Assembly: GCA_025060595.1 (NCBI GenBank)
Contig: JANXBX010000009.1
Span: 1 to 64,000 of the forward strand
Direction of reading: 5' to 3'
DNA length: 64,000 nucleotides
Origin: Synergistota bacterium
Lineage (GTDB): Bacteria; Synergistota; GBS-1
Below the pieces are notes generated by a model that was not told the origin of the DNA, did not search any database, and saw nothing but the letters and a program-made list of their open reading frames with translations. This document shows positions 17,159 to 25,170 of the stretch, piece by piece (positions within the stretch are counted from its first letter, which is position 1; each line of letters begins with the position of its first letter). A program made the position numbers and the translations under genes.

Positions 17159-18437
17159 ATATAAGCTTTCTTCCACTAATGGGCTTATCTTCAATATTAT
17201 AAGCCTCTTTAACTAATTTAATAGCAGTTTCTAAAGAGGCTGCTGACCGATAAAAAATTTCTGCCAAAGGTTCCTCTTTGCTAACCATATCCCCCTCTTT
17301 TTTCAATAATTTTATCCCTACTCCTCTATCTATGTCATCTTCCATTCTTAATCTTCCTCCACCTAAAACAAGAATTGCTAAACCTATTTTTTCAGCATCA
17401 AGAGAAGTAATAAAACCCTCTCTGTTTGATTCGACTACAAAACTATAAGGAGCAAAGGGCATGACTTTCGGATTTTCTATTACCTGAGAGTTTCCACCTT
17501 GGGCTTCTATCATTTCTAAAAATTTTACAAGAGCCTCTCCCTGTTTTAATTTCTTACACAGAAATTCTCGGCTTAATGGTCTTCCTGCGAGTTCGCTTAG
17601 CGCTACTCCCAAAGATAAAACAACTTCCTCGAGATCAGGAGGACCATTCCCTTTTAAAGTAGCTATTGCTTCTTCAACTTCGAGAGAGTTGCCAACCATA
17701 TAACCAAGAGGTTGATTCATATCAGTTATAATAGCACAGGATTTCTTACCAAATTCCTTCGAAATAGAAACCAAGAGCTCAGCGAGTTCTTTAGCTTTAT
17801 CAAAGTTTTTTAGGAAAGCTCCTTTTCCCAGTTTTACGTCAAACACCCAGATATCCGTTCCTGAAGCAAGTTTCTTTCCAAGAATACTGGAAACTATAAA
17901 GGGGATTGACTCTGCTGTGGCTGTGACGTCTCTCAAAGCATATATTCTCTTATCAGCAGGGGCAAGCTCTTCAGTTTGCCCAGCTATTACTAGACCTATA
18001 CTTCCTAAAATATTTTTTATTTCCCTTAAGGAAAGATTCGTTTTAAAACCCGGAATAGACTCTATCTTATCAAGAGTACCCCCAGTGAAGCCTAGTCCTC
18101 TACCAGATAGCTTAGGGAATAAAAAACCACATGAAGCCATTAGAGGAATTAAGACTAGGCTAACTTTGTCTCCGACTCCACCAGTACTGTGTTTATCAAG
18201 CTTAGGTCCATAAAAATCACTTAGATCTAAAAGCTTTCCAGAGTATGCTATAGCTTCAGTTAAGGCTTTGGTTTCCTCCTTAGACATACCTTTAAAGTAT
18301 ACTGCCATACAAAACGCAGAAACTTGATAGTCAGTTACCTTTCCTTCCATATATCCTCTTATAAAATTCTCTATATCTTTTTTGCTAAGTTCAAAACCAT
18401 CTCTCTTTTTCTTTATTATTTCAGAAAAAATAATCAT
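17142..18437 (-). CDS. Pyrimidine-nucleoside / thymidine phosphorylase
   Basis: A 431-residue enzyme with the family signature KLDKHSTGGVGDKVSLVL (residues about 79-96) and LSGRGLGFTGGTLDKIES. It splits thymidine, deoxyuridine or uridine with phosphate. The C-terminal beta domain has GVGIKLLKKEGDMVSKEEPL. The ATG overlaps the purine phosphorylase stop (ATGA), so the two are translated together as a nucleoside salvage pair. Confidence 0.94.
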   Translation of the reverse strand: MIIFSEIIKKKRDGFELSKKDIENFIRGYMEGKVTDYQVSAFCMAVYFKGMSKEETKALTEAIAYSGKLLDLSDFYGPKLDKHSTGGVGDKVSLVLIPLMASCGFLFPKLSGRGLGFTGGTLDKIESIPGFKTNLSLREIKNILGSIGLVIAGQTEELAPADKRIYALRDVTATAESIPFIVSSILGKKLASGTDIWVFDVKLGKGAFLKNFDKAKELAELLVSISKEFGKKSCAIITDMNQPLGYMVGNSLEVEEAIATLKGNGPPDLEEVVLSLGVALSELAGRPLSREFLCKKLKQGEALVKFLEMIEAQGGNSQVIENPKVMPFAPYSFVVESNREGFITSLDAEKIGLAILVLGGGRLRMEDDIDRGVGIKLLKKEGDMVSKEEPLAEIFYRSAASLETAIKLVKEAYNIEDKPISGRKLIYEKVL

Positions 18438-19246
18438 AGTTCTTCAAGACAAAAAGAAAGGATTTCTTTTAAACGGTTTTTACAAGTTTTCATAGTTTCA
18501 AGGACTTTCTCATGAGTAATAGGAGATACACCTTCAGTGCCTATAGCTTTATTTGCTACCCCTACTATACCTAAAACTTTGAGTTTCATTTGTTTTGCTA
18601 CAATGACCTCTGGAACAACGGACATTCCAACTACATCTGCTCCTAAAAATTTCAAAGCTTTAACTTCTGCTGGAGTTTCATAGGATGGACCACTGAGACC
18701 AGCATAAACAGCTTCTTTTAAATTAAACCTGGATTTAAGAAGTTCCCTAATCTCAGAATCATAAGCTTCGGACATATCAACGAATCTTTCTCCGAATCTG
18801 GTGTCGTTAATCCCTATTAACGGATTTGTGCCTATAAAATTTACATGATCTTTTATGAGTAATAAGTCTCCCGGATTTAAATCTTCAGATATTCCTCCTA
18901 CAGAAGCCGTAACTATAAGAATTTTGACTCCCCATAAAGCTAAAACTCTTATAGGGAAGGTGACTTCCTCCATCTTATATCCTTCATAGAAATGCACCCT
19001 CCCTTGAAGAACAACGAAAGATTTGTCTTTCTTCTCCCCCCACCATAATTTTCCGTCATGTCCGGGAACTGTTGGGATAGGAAAGTAAGGTATATCTTTA
19101 TAAAAAATAAACCCTAAAGCTTCTAATTCTTCTGCTAAGCTGCCAAAACCAGATCCTAATAATATTGCTATATGTGGAATTTTATTTTTAAACCTTTTTT
19201 TAAGGAAAATACAACTTTCTTCAACTTTTTCAAACAGTGATTTCAA
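18434..19246 (-). CDS. Purine-nucleoside phosphorylase (trimeric PNP type)
   Basis: A 270-residue protein of the PunA/human PNP branch, with ILLGSGFGSLAEELE near the N-terminus, GRVHFYEGY, SVGGISEDLNPGD and GLSGPSYETPAEV. It splits inosine or guanosine with phosphate to base and ribose-1-phosphate. The TTG start follows a strong AGGAGGGGAGGGG site. It is the first gene of a coupled pair with pyrimidine phosphorylase, directly downstream of the Xer recombinase gene. Confidence 0.94.
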   Translation of the reverse strand: MKSLFEKVEESCIFLKKRFKNKIPHIAILLGSGFGSLAEELEALGFIFYKDIPYFPIPTVPGHDGKLWWGEKKDKSFVVLQGRVHFYEGYKMEEVTFPIRVLALWGVKILIVTASVGGISEDLNPGDLLLIKDHVNFIGTNPLIGINDTRFGERFVDMSEAYDSEIRELLKSRFNLKEAVYAGLSGPSYETPAEVKALKFLGADVVGMSVVPEVIVAKQMKLKVLGIVGVANKAIGTEGVSPITHEKVLETMKTCKNRLKEILSFCLEEL

Positions 19247-19264
19247 TCCCCTCCCCTCCTTTCA

Positions 19265-20143
19265 TCATGCTCTAGGATGGGATTTTTTATAAACCTCCTT
19301 TAAATGTTTTATATTTACATGAGTATATATCTGAGTAGTAGTAAGGCTTGCATGTCCGAGTATTTCTTGTAAAGTCCTTAAGTCAACCCCGCCTTCAAGT
19401 AGATGAGTAGCAAATGCATGTCTTAAAGAATGCAGAGTATATTTTTCACTCAATCCAGCCTTTAAAAGGTAATTTTTAAAACGGTACCATAATGCTTCTC
19501 TTGAAATTTTTGCTCCATAGGAGTTTAAAAACAAAAAACCAAAATCCTTCCTTTCACCAAGAAGTTTTGGTCTAACTTCTTTTAAATATTTTTTAATCCA
19601 ATCAAGAGCCTTTCTACCTATAGGAATTAATCTTTCCTTATTACCCTTACCTTTGCATTTTAAAAACTTTTCTTCAAAATTAATATCATCAAGTTTTAAA
19701 TCAACAAGCTCAGAAACTCTTAAACCAGAAGCATAAAGTAGCTCTAGTGCAGCCCTATCCCTAATTCCTAAAGGGCTTTCTATATCTATAACGTTAAAAA
19801 GGTGTTCCACTTCTTCCCTGGAAGGGAAAAGCGGAAGGCGTTTCTTTAAAGGTAAAGAGGGTATCCTGGATCCTCCTAGATCAAACTGAGGATCCAGGAT
19901 ACTCAAGAACTCAAAAAAAGCTTTTAAAGAAGATAATTTTCGACCTAGTGTAGAATTTTTAAAACCACAAGCTCGAAGATACTCTATGTAACTCTTTATT
20001 TTTTCTTCCCAAGCTTCTATATAGGTTGTTTCAACGTATTCAAGAAAACCAACCACATCCCTTAAGTAAGCGTTCAGTGTCCTTTGAGATACCCCTCTTT
20101 CAGTTTTAAGAAACCCTTTAAACTTATCAAGAAGTTCTCTCAT
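19265..20143 (-). CDS. Tyrosine recombinase XerC/XerD
   Basis: A 292-residue recombinase of Xer length. The N-terminal SAM-like core-binding domain spans about 1-85 and the catalytic domain about 108-285. The full set of active residues is visible: R142 (ASGLRVSEL), a Lys in GKGNKERLIPIG, H238-x-x-R241 (HSLRHAFATHLL), H264 (LGHASL) and Y273 (IYTHV). It should resolve chromosome dimers at a dif site. The ATG has no clear ribosome binding site and overlaps the Nudix gene by 17 bases. The linker codons 81-95 form a 15-bp perfect inverted repeat (see the separate entry). Whether it is XerC, XerD or a lone XerH-like enzyme cannot be settled. Confidence 0.9.
   Translation of the reverse strand: MRELLDKFKGFLKTERGVSQRTLNAYLRDVVGFLEYVETTYIEAWEEKIKSYIEYLRACGFKNSTLGRKLSSLKAFFEFLSILDPQFDLGGSRIPSLPLKKRLPLFPSREEVEHLFNVIDIESPLGIRDRAALELLYASGLRVSELVDLKLDDINFEEKFLKCKGKGNKERLIPIGRKALDWIKKYLKEVRPKLLGERKDFGFLFLNSYGAKISREALWYRFKNYLLKAGLSEKYTLHSLRHAFATHLLEGGVDLRTLQEILGHASLTTTQIYTHVNIKHLKEVYKKSHPRA
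19861..19902. repeat. 15-bp perfect inverted repeat inside the Xer recombinase gene
   Basis: The left arm GTATCCTGGATCCTC (19861-19875) and right arm GAGGATCCAGGATAC (19888-19902) are exact complements around a 12-base spacer. Each arm also contains a GGATCC core. It falls in codons 81-95, the linker between core-binding and catalytic domains, without changing the usual linker length. It could be an RNA hairpin that attenuates expression or a protein-binding site. Confidence 0.85.
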
Positions 20144-20666
20144 TACTACAAAAGAGGATATAGTAAAGAATACCAGCTACGCTTTTCGCATCTCTTAAGT
20201 TCCCTGTTTTTATTTTCTCTTTCAGATCTTCAACGGAGTGTATTTCTACTTTAATTCGTTCATCACTATCGAGCTTTTGCTCCTTTTTTTCAAGTCCTGT
20301 TGCTAAAAATAAATAGATCTTCTCTGTACAAAAGCCAGGGCTAGAATAAAAGCTTGTGAGTTCTTCTACCTTTTGAGCTCTGTATCCTGTCTCTTCAAGA
20401 AGCTCCCTTTTAGCACATTCAATAGGAGTTTCTCCTTTTTCCAGGGTTCCAGCAGGGAGTTCTAATAACTCCTCCCCCACAGCGTATCTGTACTGTTTAA
20501 CCATAACTATCTTTTTGTCATCTAATACAGGTACCACTACTATGGCTTCATTATGTTCAATTATTTCTCTTGTAGCAGTCCTATCATCATCAAATATTAC
20601 TTCATCTACTCTAAGATTTAATATCTTTCCCTTATACAAAATTTTTTTGTTAAGCGCTTTTTCCAT
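20127..20666 (-). CDS. Nudix hydrolase, ADP-ribose pyrophosphatase type
   Basis: A 179-residue protein with the complete Nudix box: G-x5-E-x7-REL-x-EE-x-G within GTLEKGETPIECAKRELLEE and TG. The N-terminus (EIIEHNEAIVVVPVLDDKKI and VMVKQYR) and the ELPAG turn match ADP-ribose pyrophosphatases of the NudF/YqkG type. It would hydrolyse ADP-ribose to AMP and ribose-5-phosphate. An ATG start overlaps the korC gene end by 17 bases. Confidence 0.91.
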   Translation of the reverse strand: MEKALNKKILYKGKILNLRVDEVIFDDDRTATREIIEHNEAIVVVPVLDDKKIVMVKQYRYAVGEELLELPAGTLEKGETPIECAKRELLEETGYRAQKVEELTSFYSSPGFCTEKIYLFLATGLEKKEQKLDSDERIKVEIHSVEDLKEKIKTGNLRDAKSVAGILYYILFCSNERTS

Positions 20667-21192
20667 ACTCTAGCCCCTTCCTAAAGGCTTTTTCATTAAT
20701 TTCAAACATAGATGCTTTTCTATCTCCCAAAACCTCTTTCAAAGCAGACAAAAAGGCGCCTTCACTCGGAAAACCTCTTTTAGAAATATACGCTCCAAGC
20801 ATTATGAGGTTAGCAACTCTTTGATCTCCTAGTTCAACTGAAAGTTGAGTGGCAGGAATAGCTATAACATCTATATCTTTCCTCCTATCGTCATAATAAA
20901 CTAAAGAATTATCATAAATTAAAAGCCCTTTTGACAGAAGTTTTGGAAGAAATTTTTCTAAAGAAGGCTGATTAAATACGAAAAGCACATTGGGAAAACT
21001 TATGATTGGGGAACCTATCAAGTCATCTGATATGGTTACAGCGCAGTTTGCCGTTCCCCCTCTCATTTCAGGGCCGTAAGAAGGAATCCAAGTAACATAT
21101 TTTCCCTCCTTCATAGCAGCTAAAGCAAGTAGCCTTCCCGCTAGAAGAATTCCCTGGCCGCCAAACCCCGCTAAGATTATTTTTTCGTTCAT
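20650..21192 (-). CDS. korC: 2-oxoacid:ferredoxin oxidoreductase, gamma subunit
   Basis: A 180-residue gamma subunit with IILAGFGGQGILLAGRLLA at the N-terminus and WIPSYGPEMRGGTANCAV. It is the fourth part of the four-subunit ferredoxin-linked oxidoreductase encoded with korD, korA and korB. The start is set at ATG 21192 because GGGGAG lies about 10 bases before it; a GTG at 21201 would overlap the korB stop but lacks spacing to a ribosome binding site. The complex acts in the cytoplasm of anaerobes, most likely on 2-oxoglutarate or branched-chain 2-oxoacids. Confidence 0.92.
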   Translation of the reverse strand: MNEKIILAGFGGQGILLAGRLLALAAMKEGKYVTWIPSYGPEMRGGTANCAVTISDDLIGSPIISFPNVLFVFNQPSLEKFLPKLLSKGLLIYDNSLVYYDDRRKDIDVIAIPATQLSVELGDQRVANLIMLGAYISKRGFPSEGAFLSALKEVLGDRKASMFEINEKAFRKGLEYGKSA

Positions 21193-21197
21193 TTTTG

Positions 21198-21941
21198 TCA
21201 CTCTCCCCTAGGAAGTTTGAACTCTCCTAAAGGATACAAATTTTCCATCATTTCTGCAACCCATTCTTGAGCCTTAGTTGGTGACATCCCCCAATTAGTC
21301 GGACACATAGATAGAATCTCAACTAGAGAGAAACCCAGACCTTTCATCTGCGTTTCAAATGCTTTCTTGATGTATTTTTTAACTTGTATTATTTTTTGAG
21401 GAGATGAAAGAGAACCTCTAACTATATATGCAGAACCGTCGAGAACAGAAAGAAGTTCACATACTTTTATAGGATGCCCTTCTCTCTCGGGAGCCCTTCC
21501 AAAAGGGGAAGTTGTTGTTTTCTGACCTAAAAGAGTTGTAGGAGCCATTTGTCCACCCGTCATGCCATAAATGGCATTGTTCACAAATATGGTTGTAATT
21601 TTTTCTCCTCTATTAGCAGCATGAATTATCTCAGACATGCCAATGGAAGCCAGATCTCCATCTCCTTGATAAGTGAAAACTATCAAATCGGGATGAACTC
21701 TTTTACAACCTGTAGCCACAGCTGGGGCTCTCCCGTGAGCAGCTTCATACATATCACAATTTATATAGTCGTATATCAGCACAGAACATCCTACAGGAGC
21801 AACTCCAACTACCCTCTCTCTTATATTAAGCTCATCTATAACTTCAGCAAGAATACGGTGGATTATACCATGGCCGCATCCTGGACAGTAATGCATTTGC
21901 TTATCAAACATACTCTCTGGACGGGAAAATACTAGTTTCAC
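21198..21941 (-). CDS. korB: 2-oxoacid:ferredoxin oxidoreductase, beta subunit (TPP-binding)
   Basis: A 247-residue subunit with the cluster/TPP start [32 protein letters not shown], and the TPP-metal motif GDGDLASIG followed by [16 protein letters not shown]. It carries the thiamine diphosphate that decarboxylates the 2-oxoacid. The start chosen is GTG 21941, 8 bases after GGGGG and one base past the korA stop. A TTG seven codons upstream is less likely. The extra cysteines of pyruvate synthase beta are not evident, which favours a KGOR/VOR-type enzyme. Confidence 0.92.
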   Translation of the reverse strand: MKLVFSRPESMFDKQMHYCPGCGHGIIHRILAEVIDELNIRERVVGVAPVGCSVLIYDYINCDMYEAAHGRAPAVATGCKRVHPDLIVFTYQGDGDLASIGMSEIIHAANRGEKITTIFVNNAIYGMTGGQMAPTTLLGQKTTTSPFGRAPEREGHPIKVCELLSVLDGSAYIVRGSLSSPQKIIQVKKYIKKAFETQMKGLGFSLVEILSMCPTNWGMSPTKAQEWVAEMMENLYPLGEFKLPRGE

Positions 21942-21942
21942 T

Positions 21943-23010
21943 TTAATTTCCCCCTTTCCCAAATTTCTCCATTATGCAAGAAACTATTTCTTCATAGGTT
22001 GGAGCTATACCCCCTGCATGAGACAAAAGATCCACTGGTACCTTTCTTTTAAGCCCGTAATCTACATCATAAACAAATTGTCCCATACTCATTTCAACTA
22101 CAAGAACGTATTTAAGTTTGTCGGAAAAACTTTCATAAACATTATAGGGAAAGGGGAAGAGAGTAATAGGTCTTATAATTCCAATTTTGATACCTTTCTC
22201 TCTCAGTATTTTCACTGCCGTTTTAGATATCCTTGCACTTATTCCATATGCAGAGATGGCTATTTCTGCATCTTCCATCATATAGAGCTCATATCTAACT
22301 TCATTTTGGGCTATTTCCTCATATTTCTTTTTAAGTTTAAAATTATGAGCTTCTAACATTTCTCCCTCTAAGTATAAAGTTTTTATAAGGTTTCTTTTTC
22401 TACCTTTTGCTCCAGTTATAGCCCAAGGCTTTGGAGGAATATTAGATAGATCCACAGGATCTCTTATTTCTACAGGTTCCATCATCTGTCCTAAAAAACC
22501 ATCAACGTATATCATAACAGGATTTCTATATTTATCAGCAAGCTCGAAAGCAAGTACTGTTAAATCAAAAGCTTCTTGAAGATCATGAGGTGCTAGAACA
22601 ATAAGATGATAATCCCCATGTCCTCCACCTTTGGTTGCCTGAAAATAATCCGATTGAGCTGGTAAAATTCCTCCTAGTCCAGGACCTCCCCTAGCTACAT
22701 TAATAATTACGCAAGGAAGTTCTGCTGCAGCTATATAGGATATTCCTTCTTGCATCAAGCTTATTCCGGGACCTGAGGAAGAAGTTAAAACCCTTGCTCC
22801 TGCTCCAGCAGCACCAAATACCATGTTAATCGCTGCAACTTCGCTTTCCGCTTGAAGATAAACCCCGCCTACCTCTGGTAGACGCCAAGACATGTACTCT
22901 GGTATTTCATTTTGTGGTGTTATTGGATACCCAAAAAAGAATCTACAACCTGCCCTTACAGCAGCTTCTGCTAAGACTTCATTGCCTTTCATAAGAAGCT
23001 TTTCTGCCAT
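21943..23010 (-). CDS. korA: 2-oxoacid:ferredoxin oxidoreductase, alpha subunit
   Basis: A 355-residue alpha subunit with [34 protein letters not shown], and [20 protein letters not shown]. The C-terminal transketolase-like domain includes [13 protein letters not shown]. With korB it forms the catalytic core. The ATG lies after AAGGGAGGG. The D-A-B-C gene order and the lack of a fused gamma domain match 2-oxoglutarate:ferredoxin oxidoreductases, but 2-oxoisovalerate as substrate cannot be excluded. Confidence 0.92.
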   Translation of the reverse strand: MAEKLLMKGNEVLAEAAVRAGCRFFFGYPITPQNEIPEYMSWRLPEVGGVYLQAESEVAAINMVFGAAGAGARVLTSSSGPGISLMQEGISYIAAAELPCVIINVARGGPGLGGILPAQSDYFQATKGGGHGDYHLIVLAPHDLQEAFDLTVLAFELADKYRNPVMIYVDGFLGQMMEPVEIRDPVDLSNIPPKPWAITGAKGRKRNLIKTLYLEGEMLEAHNFKLKKKYEEIAQNEVRYELYMMEDAEIAISAYGISARISKTAVKILREKGIKIGIIRPITLFPFPYNVYESFSDKLKYVLVVEMSMGQFVYDVDYGLKRKVPVDLLSHAGGIAPTYEEIVSCIMEKFGKGGN

Positions 23011-23025
23011 AGCAAATTCCCTCCC

Positions 23026-23235
23026 TTATCTGTAAACCTCTATGGCCACATCAGGACATGAAACAGCACAAAAAGCACATCCTATACATTTACCACTTGC
23101 ATCTATGAAGATAGCATACCTATAACCTTTACTATTAAGCTTATCTGATATAGCAATTAACTGCCGCGGACAGGCTTTAACGCATAAACCACAACTCTTA
23201 CATCTCTCCCCATTGATTATAATACTTGCCACCAC
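23026..23235 (-). CDS. korD: 4Fe-4S ferredoxin subunit of 2-oxoacid:ferredoxin oxidoreductase
   Basis: A 69-residue bacterial-type ferredoxin with two cluster motifs, CKSCGLCVKACPRQ (residues about 12-25) and CIGCAFCAVSCPDVAI. It is the first gene of the four-gene kor unit and would pass electrons to free ferredoxin. The exact start is uncertain: two adjacent GTG codons (23235 and 23232) lie right at a GAGAGG site. An inverted repeat lies just upstream at 23247-23284. Confidence 0.9.
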   Translation of the reverse strand: MVASIIINGERCKSCGLCVKACPRQLIAISDKLNSKGYRYAIFIDASGKCIGCAFCAVSCPDVAIEVYR

Positions 23236-23246
23236 CTCTCACCCCC

Positions 23247-23284
23247 GTAAACTTAAAGCGAAAATAATTAACTCTTAAGTTTAC
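23247..23284. promoter_or_regulatory. Operator-like inverted repeat upstream of the kor genes
   Basis: GTAAACTTAA (23247-23256) and TTAAGTTTAC (23275-23284) are exact complements around 18 bases. They fill most of the 62-base gap between cheX and korD, the only real gap in this part of the run. No T-run follows on either strand, so a terminator is unlikely; a repressor or activator site is more plausible. No convincing -10/-35 pair is visible around it. Confidence 0.5.
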
Positions 23285-23297
23285 CTTGTAATAAAAG

Positions 23298-23762
23298 CTA
23301 GGTTTTTTCTCTAATGGCCACATCTATTTCCATATCCCCAAGGGGGGTTGAAATCGGTATGCTAAGCATAGGAATCTCGAAAGTGATTTCTATATCTCTA
23401 CCTTTAACTAGTGTAGGAGGAGAAATATTAATCTTCAAACCTTTAGATCCAAGAAGAATAACAGCATTCCCCGTAACCATATTAGCAAATTCACTTATTG
23501 CACTTCTAGCTAAATCATTTAACTCTTCAACCGGAAAACCCATCATCATAGCTGAGGCCAGATTTTTAGCCACTTCTTCCTTCATTGTATATACTATTTG
23601 TCCTTCTAAATCCCCAATAAGACTTACAAAAACTGCAATCTCATAAGAAGAAAGCATATCAGTTCTTAGACTAAGTTGACCTCTTTTCCCGTCAACTTGT
23701 GTCGTTTGTTTTAAAACATTAAAAAAAGCGCTTACAAATGGATTTATGTACTCTGCTTTCAT
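23298..23762 (-). CDS. CheX-like chemotaxis phosphatase
   Basis: A 154-residue protein of the CheC/CheX/FliY phosphatase family, CheX subtype. It has GDLEGQIVYTM, ASAMMMGFPVEEL and the catalytic E-x2-N in AISEFANMVTGNAV, followed by SPPTLVKG. CheX dephosphorylates CheY-P or related response regulators. No other chemotaxis or flagellar gene lies in the window, so it may act on a pilus-linked or other two-component system. The ATG overlaps the fmt stop (ATGA). Confidence 0.87.
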   Translation of the reverse strand: MKAEYINPFVSAFFNVLKQTTQVDGKRGQLSLRTDMLSSYEIAVFVSLIGDLEGQIVYTMKEEVAKNLASAMMMGFPVEELNDLARSAISEFANMVTGNAVILLGSKGLKINISPPTLVKGRDIEITFEIPMLSIPISTPLGDMEIDVAIREKT

Positions 23763-24676
23763 TTCCCCAATATCTCACCCCTTAAAGGATTATATCCACA
23801 ACAGAACTCGATAGCACTCATTTCTCTTTTCCCCTCTAGTTGAAGTCTTTTAATTAATAAAGAATTTTCTCCTGTGCAAACTAAAATTCCTTCTCTACTC
23901 ACACTCAAAACTTCACCAGGATAGCATTTATAATGTTCTTTTATAAATTCTACTTCTAAAATCTTAAGAAGTTTTCCCCTAAAGTTTGTTATAGCGCCTG
24001 GCTCAGGGCTTAAAGCTCTAACAAGCTTATCAATATACTCCGCAGATAAAGACCAGTTTATAATCCGTTCTTCCTTGCTGAATTTAGGAGCATAAGTAGC
24101 TTCCTCCTCGGATTGGGGTGTCCTAGGTGCTTTGCCTAAACCTATTAAAGTTATAGTCTCTTCAACTAAATTAGCTCCCTCTTCTGCAAGTTTCCTAAAG
24201 AGCTCACCATAATAAGTTTTCTCACCTATAATAATTCTTTTTTGCAAAATTATATCCCCTGCATCGACTCTTTCGTTAACAAAAAATGTTGTTAAACCAG
24301 TTTCTTTCTCTCCTGCTAATAAAGCTCGTCTTATAGGTTCCGGACCTCGGTACTTTGGAAGCAAAGATGGGTGAAGGGCTATAACTCCCAGTGGGTAACT
24401 CTCTATGATGTTACGAGGAATTATAAAACCACAGTCTATAATTACCATAAGGTCACCTAGCGGGGAAAAATCTTTAATAGAGGAAAGCTTCCAAACGTTT
24501 ATACCCTTATGTTCTGCCCAAATCGCAACAGGTGTGGGAGAAAGCTTATATCCTCTCCCCTTAGGTTTATCTATCTGCGTTATTACTCCTATAACATCAA
24601 ATTTTTCAGAAATTCTCTCAAAAGATGGGATTCCAAATATTCCACTTCCAGCTAAGACTATCCTCACTTTTCCCAC
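23759..24676 (-). CDS. fmt: Methionyl-tRNA formyltransferase (catalytic Asn replaced)
   Basis: A 305-residue protein of normal Fmt length with an N-terminal formyltransferase domain (LHPSLLPKYRGPEPIRRAL, VNERVDAGDIIL) and a C-terminal OB-like domain (SPEPGAITNFRGKLLKILE). It should formylate initiator Met-tRNA. The adjacent def gene supports this. The residue before L-H in the active loop is Ala (A100, codon 24377-24379), where the family has the catalytic Asn (N106 in E. coli numbering). The His and the Asp are kept. The start is GTG 24676 with GAGG upstream. Confidence 0.85.
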   Translation of the reverse strand: MGKVRIVLAGSGIFGIPSFERISEKFDVIGVITQIDKPKGRGYKLSPTPVAIWAEHKGINVWKLSSIKDFSPLGDLMVIIDCGFIIPRNIIESYPLGVIALHPSLLPKYRGPEPIRRALLAGEKETGLTTFFVNERVDAGDIILQKRIIIGEKTYYGELFRKLAEEGANLVEETITLIGLGKAPRTPQSEEEATYAPKFSKEERIINWSLSAEYIDKLVRALSPEPGAITNFRGKLLKILEVEFIKEHYKCYPGEVLSVSREGILVCTGENSLLIKRLQLEGKREMSAIEFCCGYNPLRGEILGK

Positions 24677-25155
24677 AACTTCCTCATTTTAGATTTTATA
24701 ATAGCTCTCCGAGCGGGTGAAAGATAATCTATAAGAAGTTTTCCGTCTAAATGATCTATTTCATGTAAAATTGCCCTTGCTAAAAGTCCATCTCCTTCTA
24801 CTATATAATCTTTCCCCTCAGTATTAAAAGCTTTAATCCTAACCCATTTAGGCCTTTTAATAACTTCATAGATATTAGGAAAACTCAAACATCCTTCCTT
24901 TTCGTCAACCAATTCAGTACTGGTCTCTAATATCGTTGGATTTACCATAACAAGTGGTTCATTTTCTTTTAATACCACAGCTACTCTTTTGGAAATTCCT
25001 ATTTGAGGAGCAGCTAAACCTAAACCATCATTTTCAAACATAATTTTCACCATTTCTTCAACAAGTGAAATTAAAGCAGCATCGTAGATATTTACTTCTT
25101 CACTTCTTTTTCGAAGTATGGGATCACCATATATCCTTATTTTACTTCTATCCAT
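24664..25155 (-). CDS. def: Peptide deformylase
   Basis: A 163-residue deformylase with all three motifs: GLGLAAPQIG (residues about 45-54), EGCLSFP with the metal-ligand Cys, and HEIDHLDG with the two His ligands and catalytic Glu. It removes the formyl group from new proteins and pairs with fmt, overlapping it by 13 bases. The ribosome binding site (GAGAAG) is weak. Confidence 0.95.
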   Translation of the reverse strand: MDRSKIRIYGDPILRKRSEEVNIYDAALISLVEEMVKIMFENDGLGLAAPQIGISKRVAVVLKENEPLVMVNPTILETSTELVDEKEGCLSFPNIYEVIKRPKWVRIKAFNTEGKDYIVEGDGLLARAILHEIDHLDGKLLIDYLSPARRAIIKSKMRKLWEK

Positions 25156-25170
25156 ATCCGCTTCTCTTAT

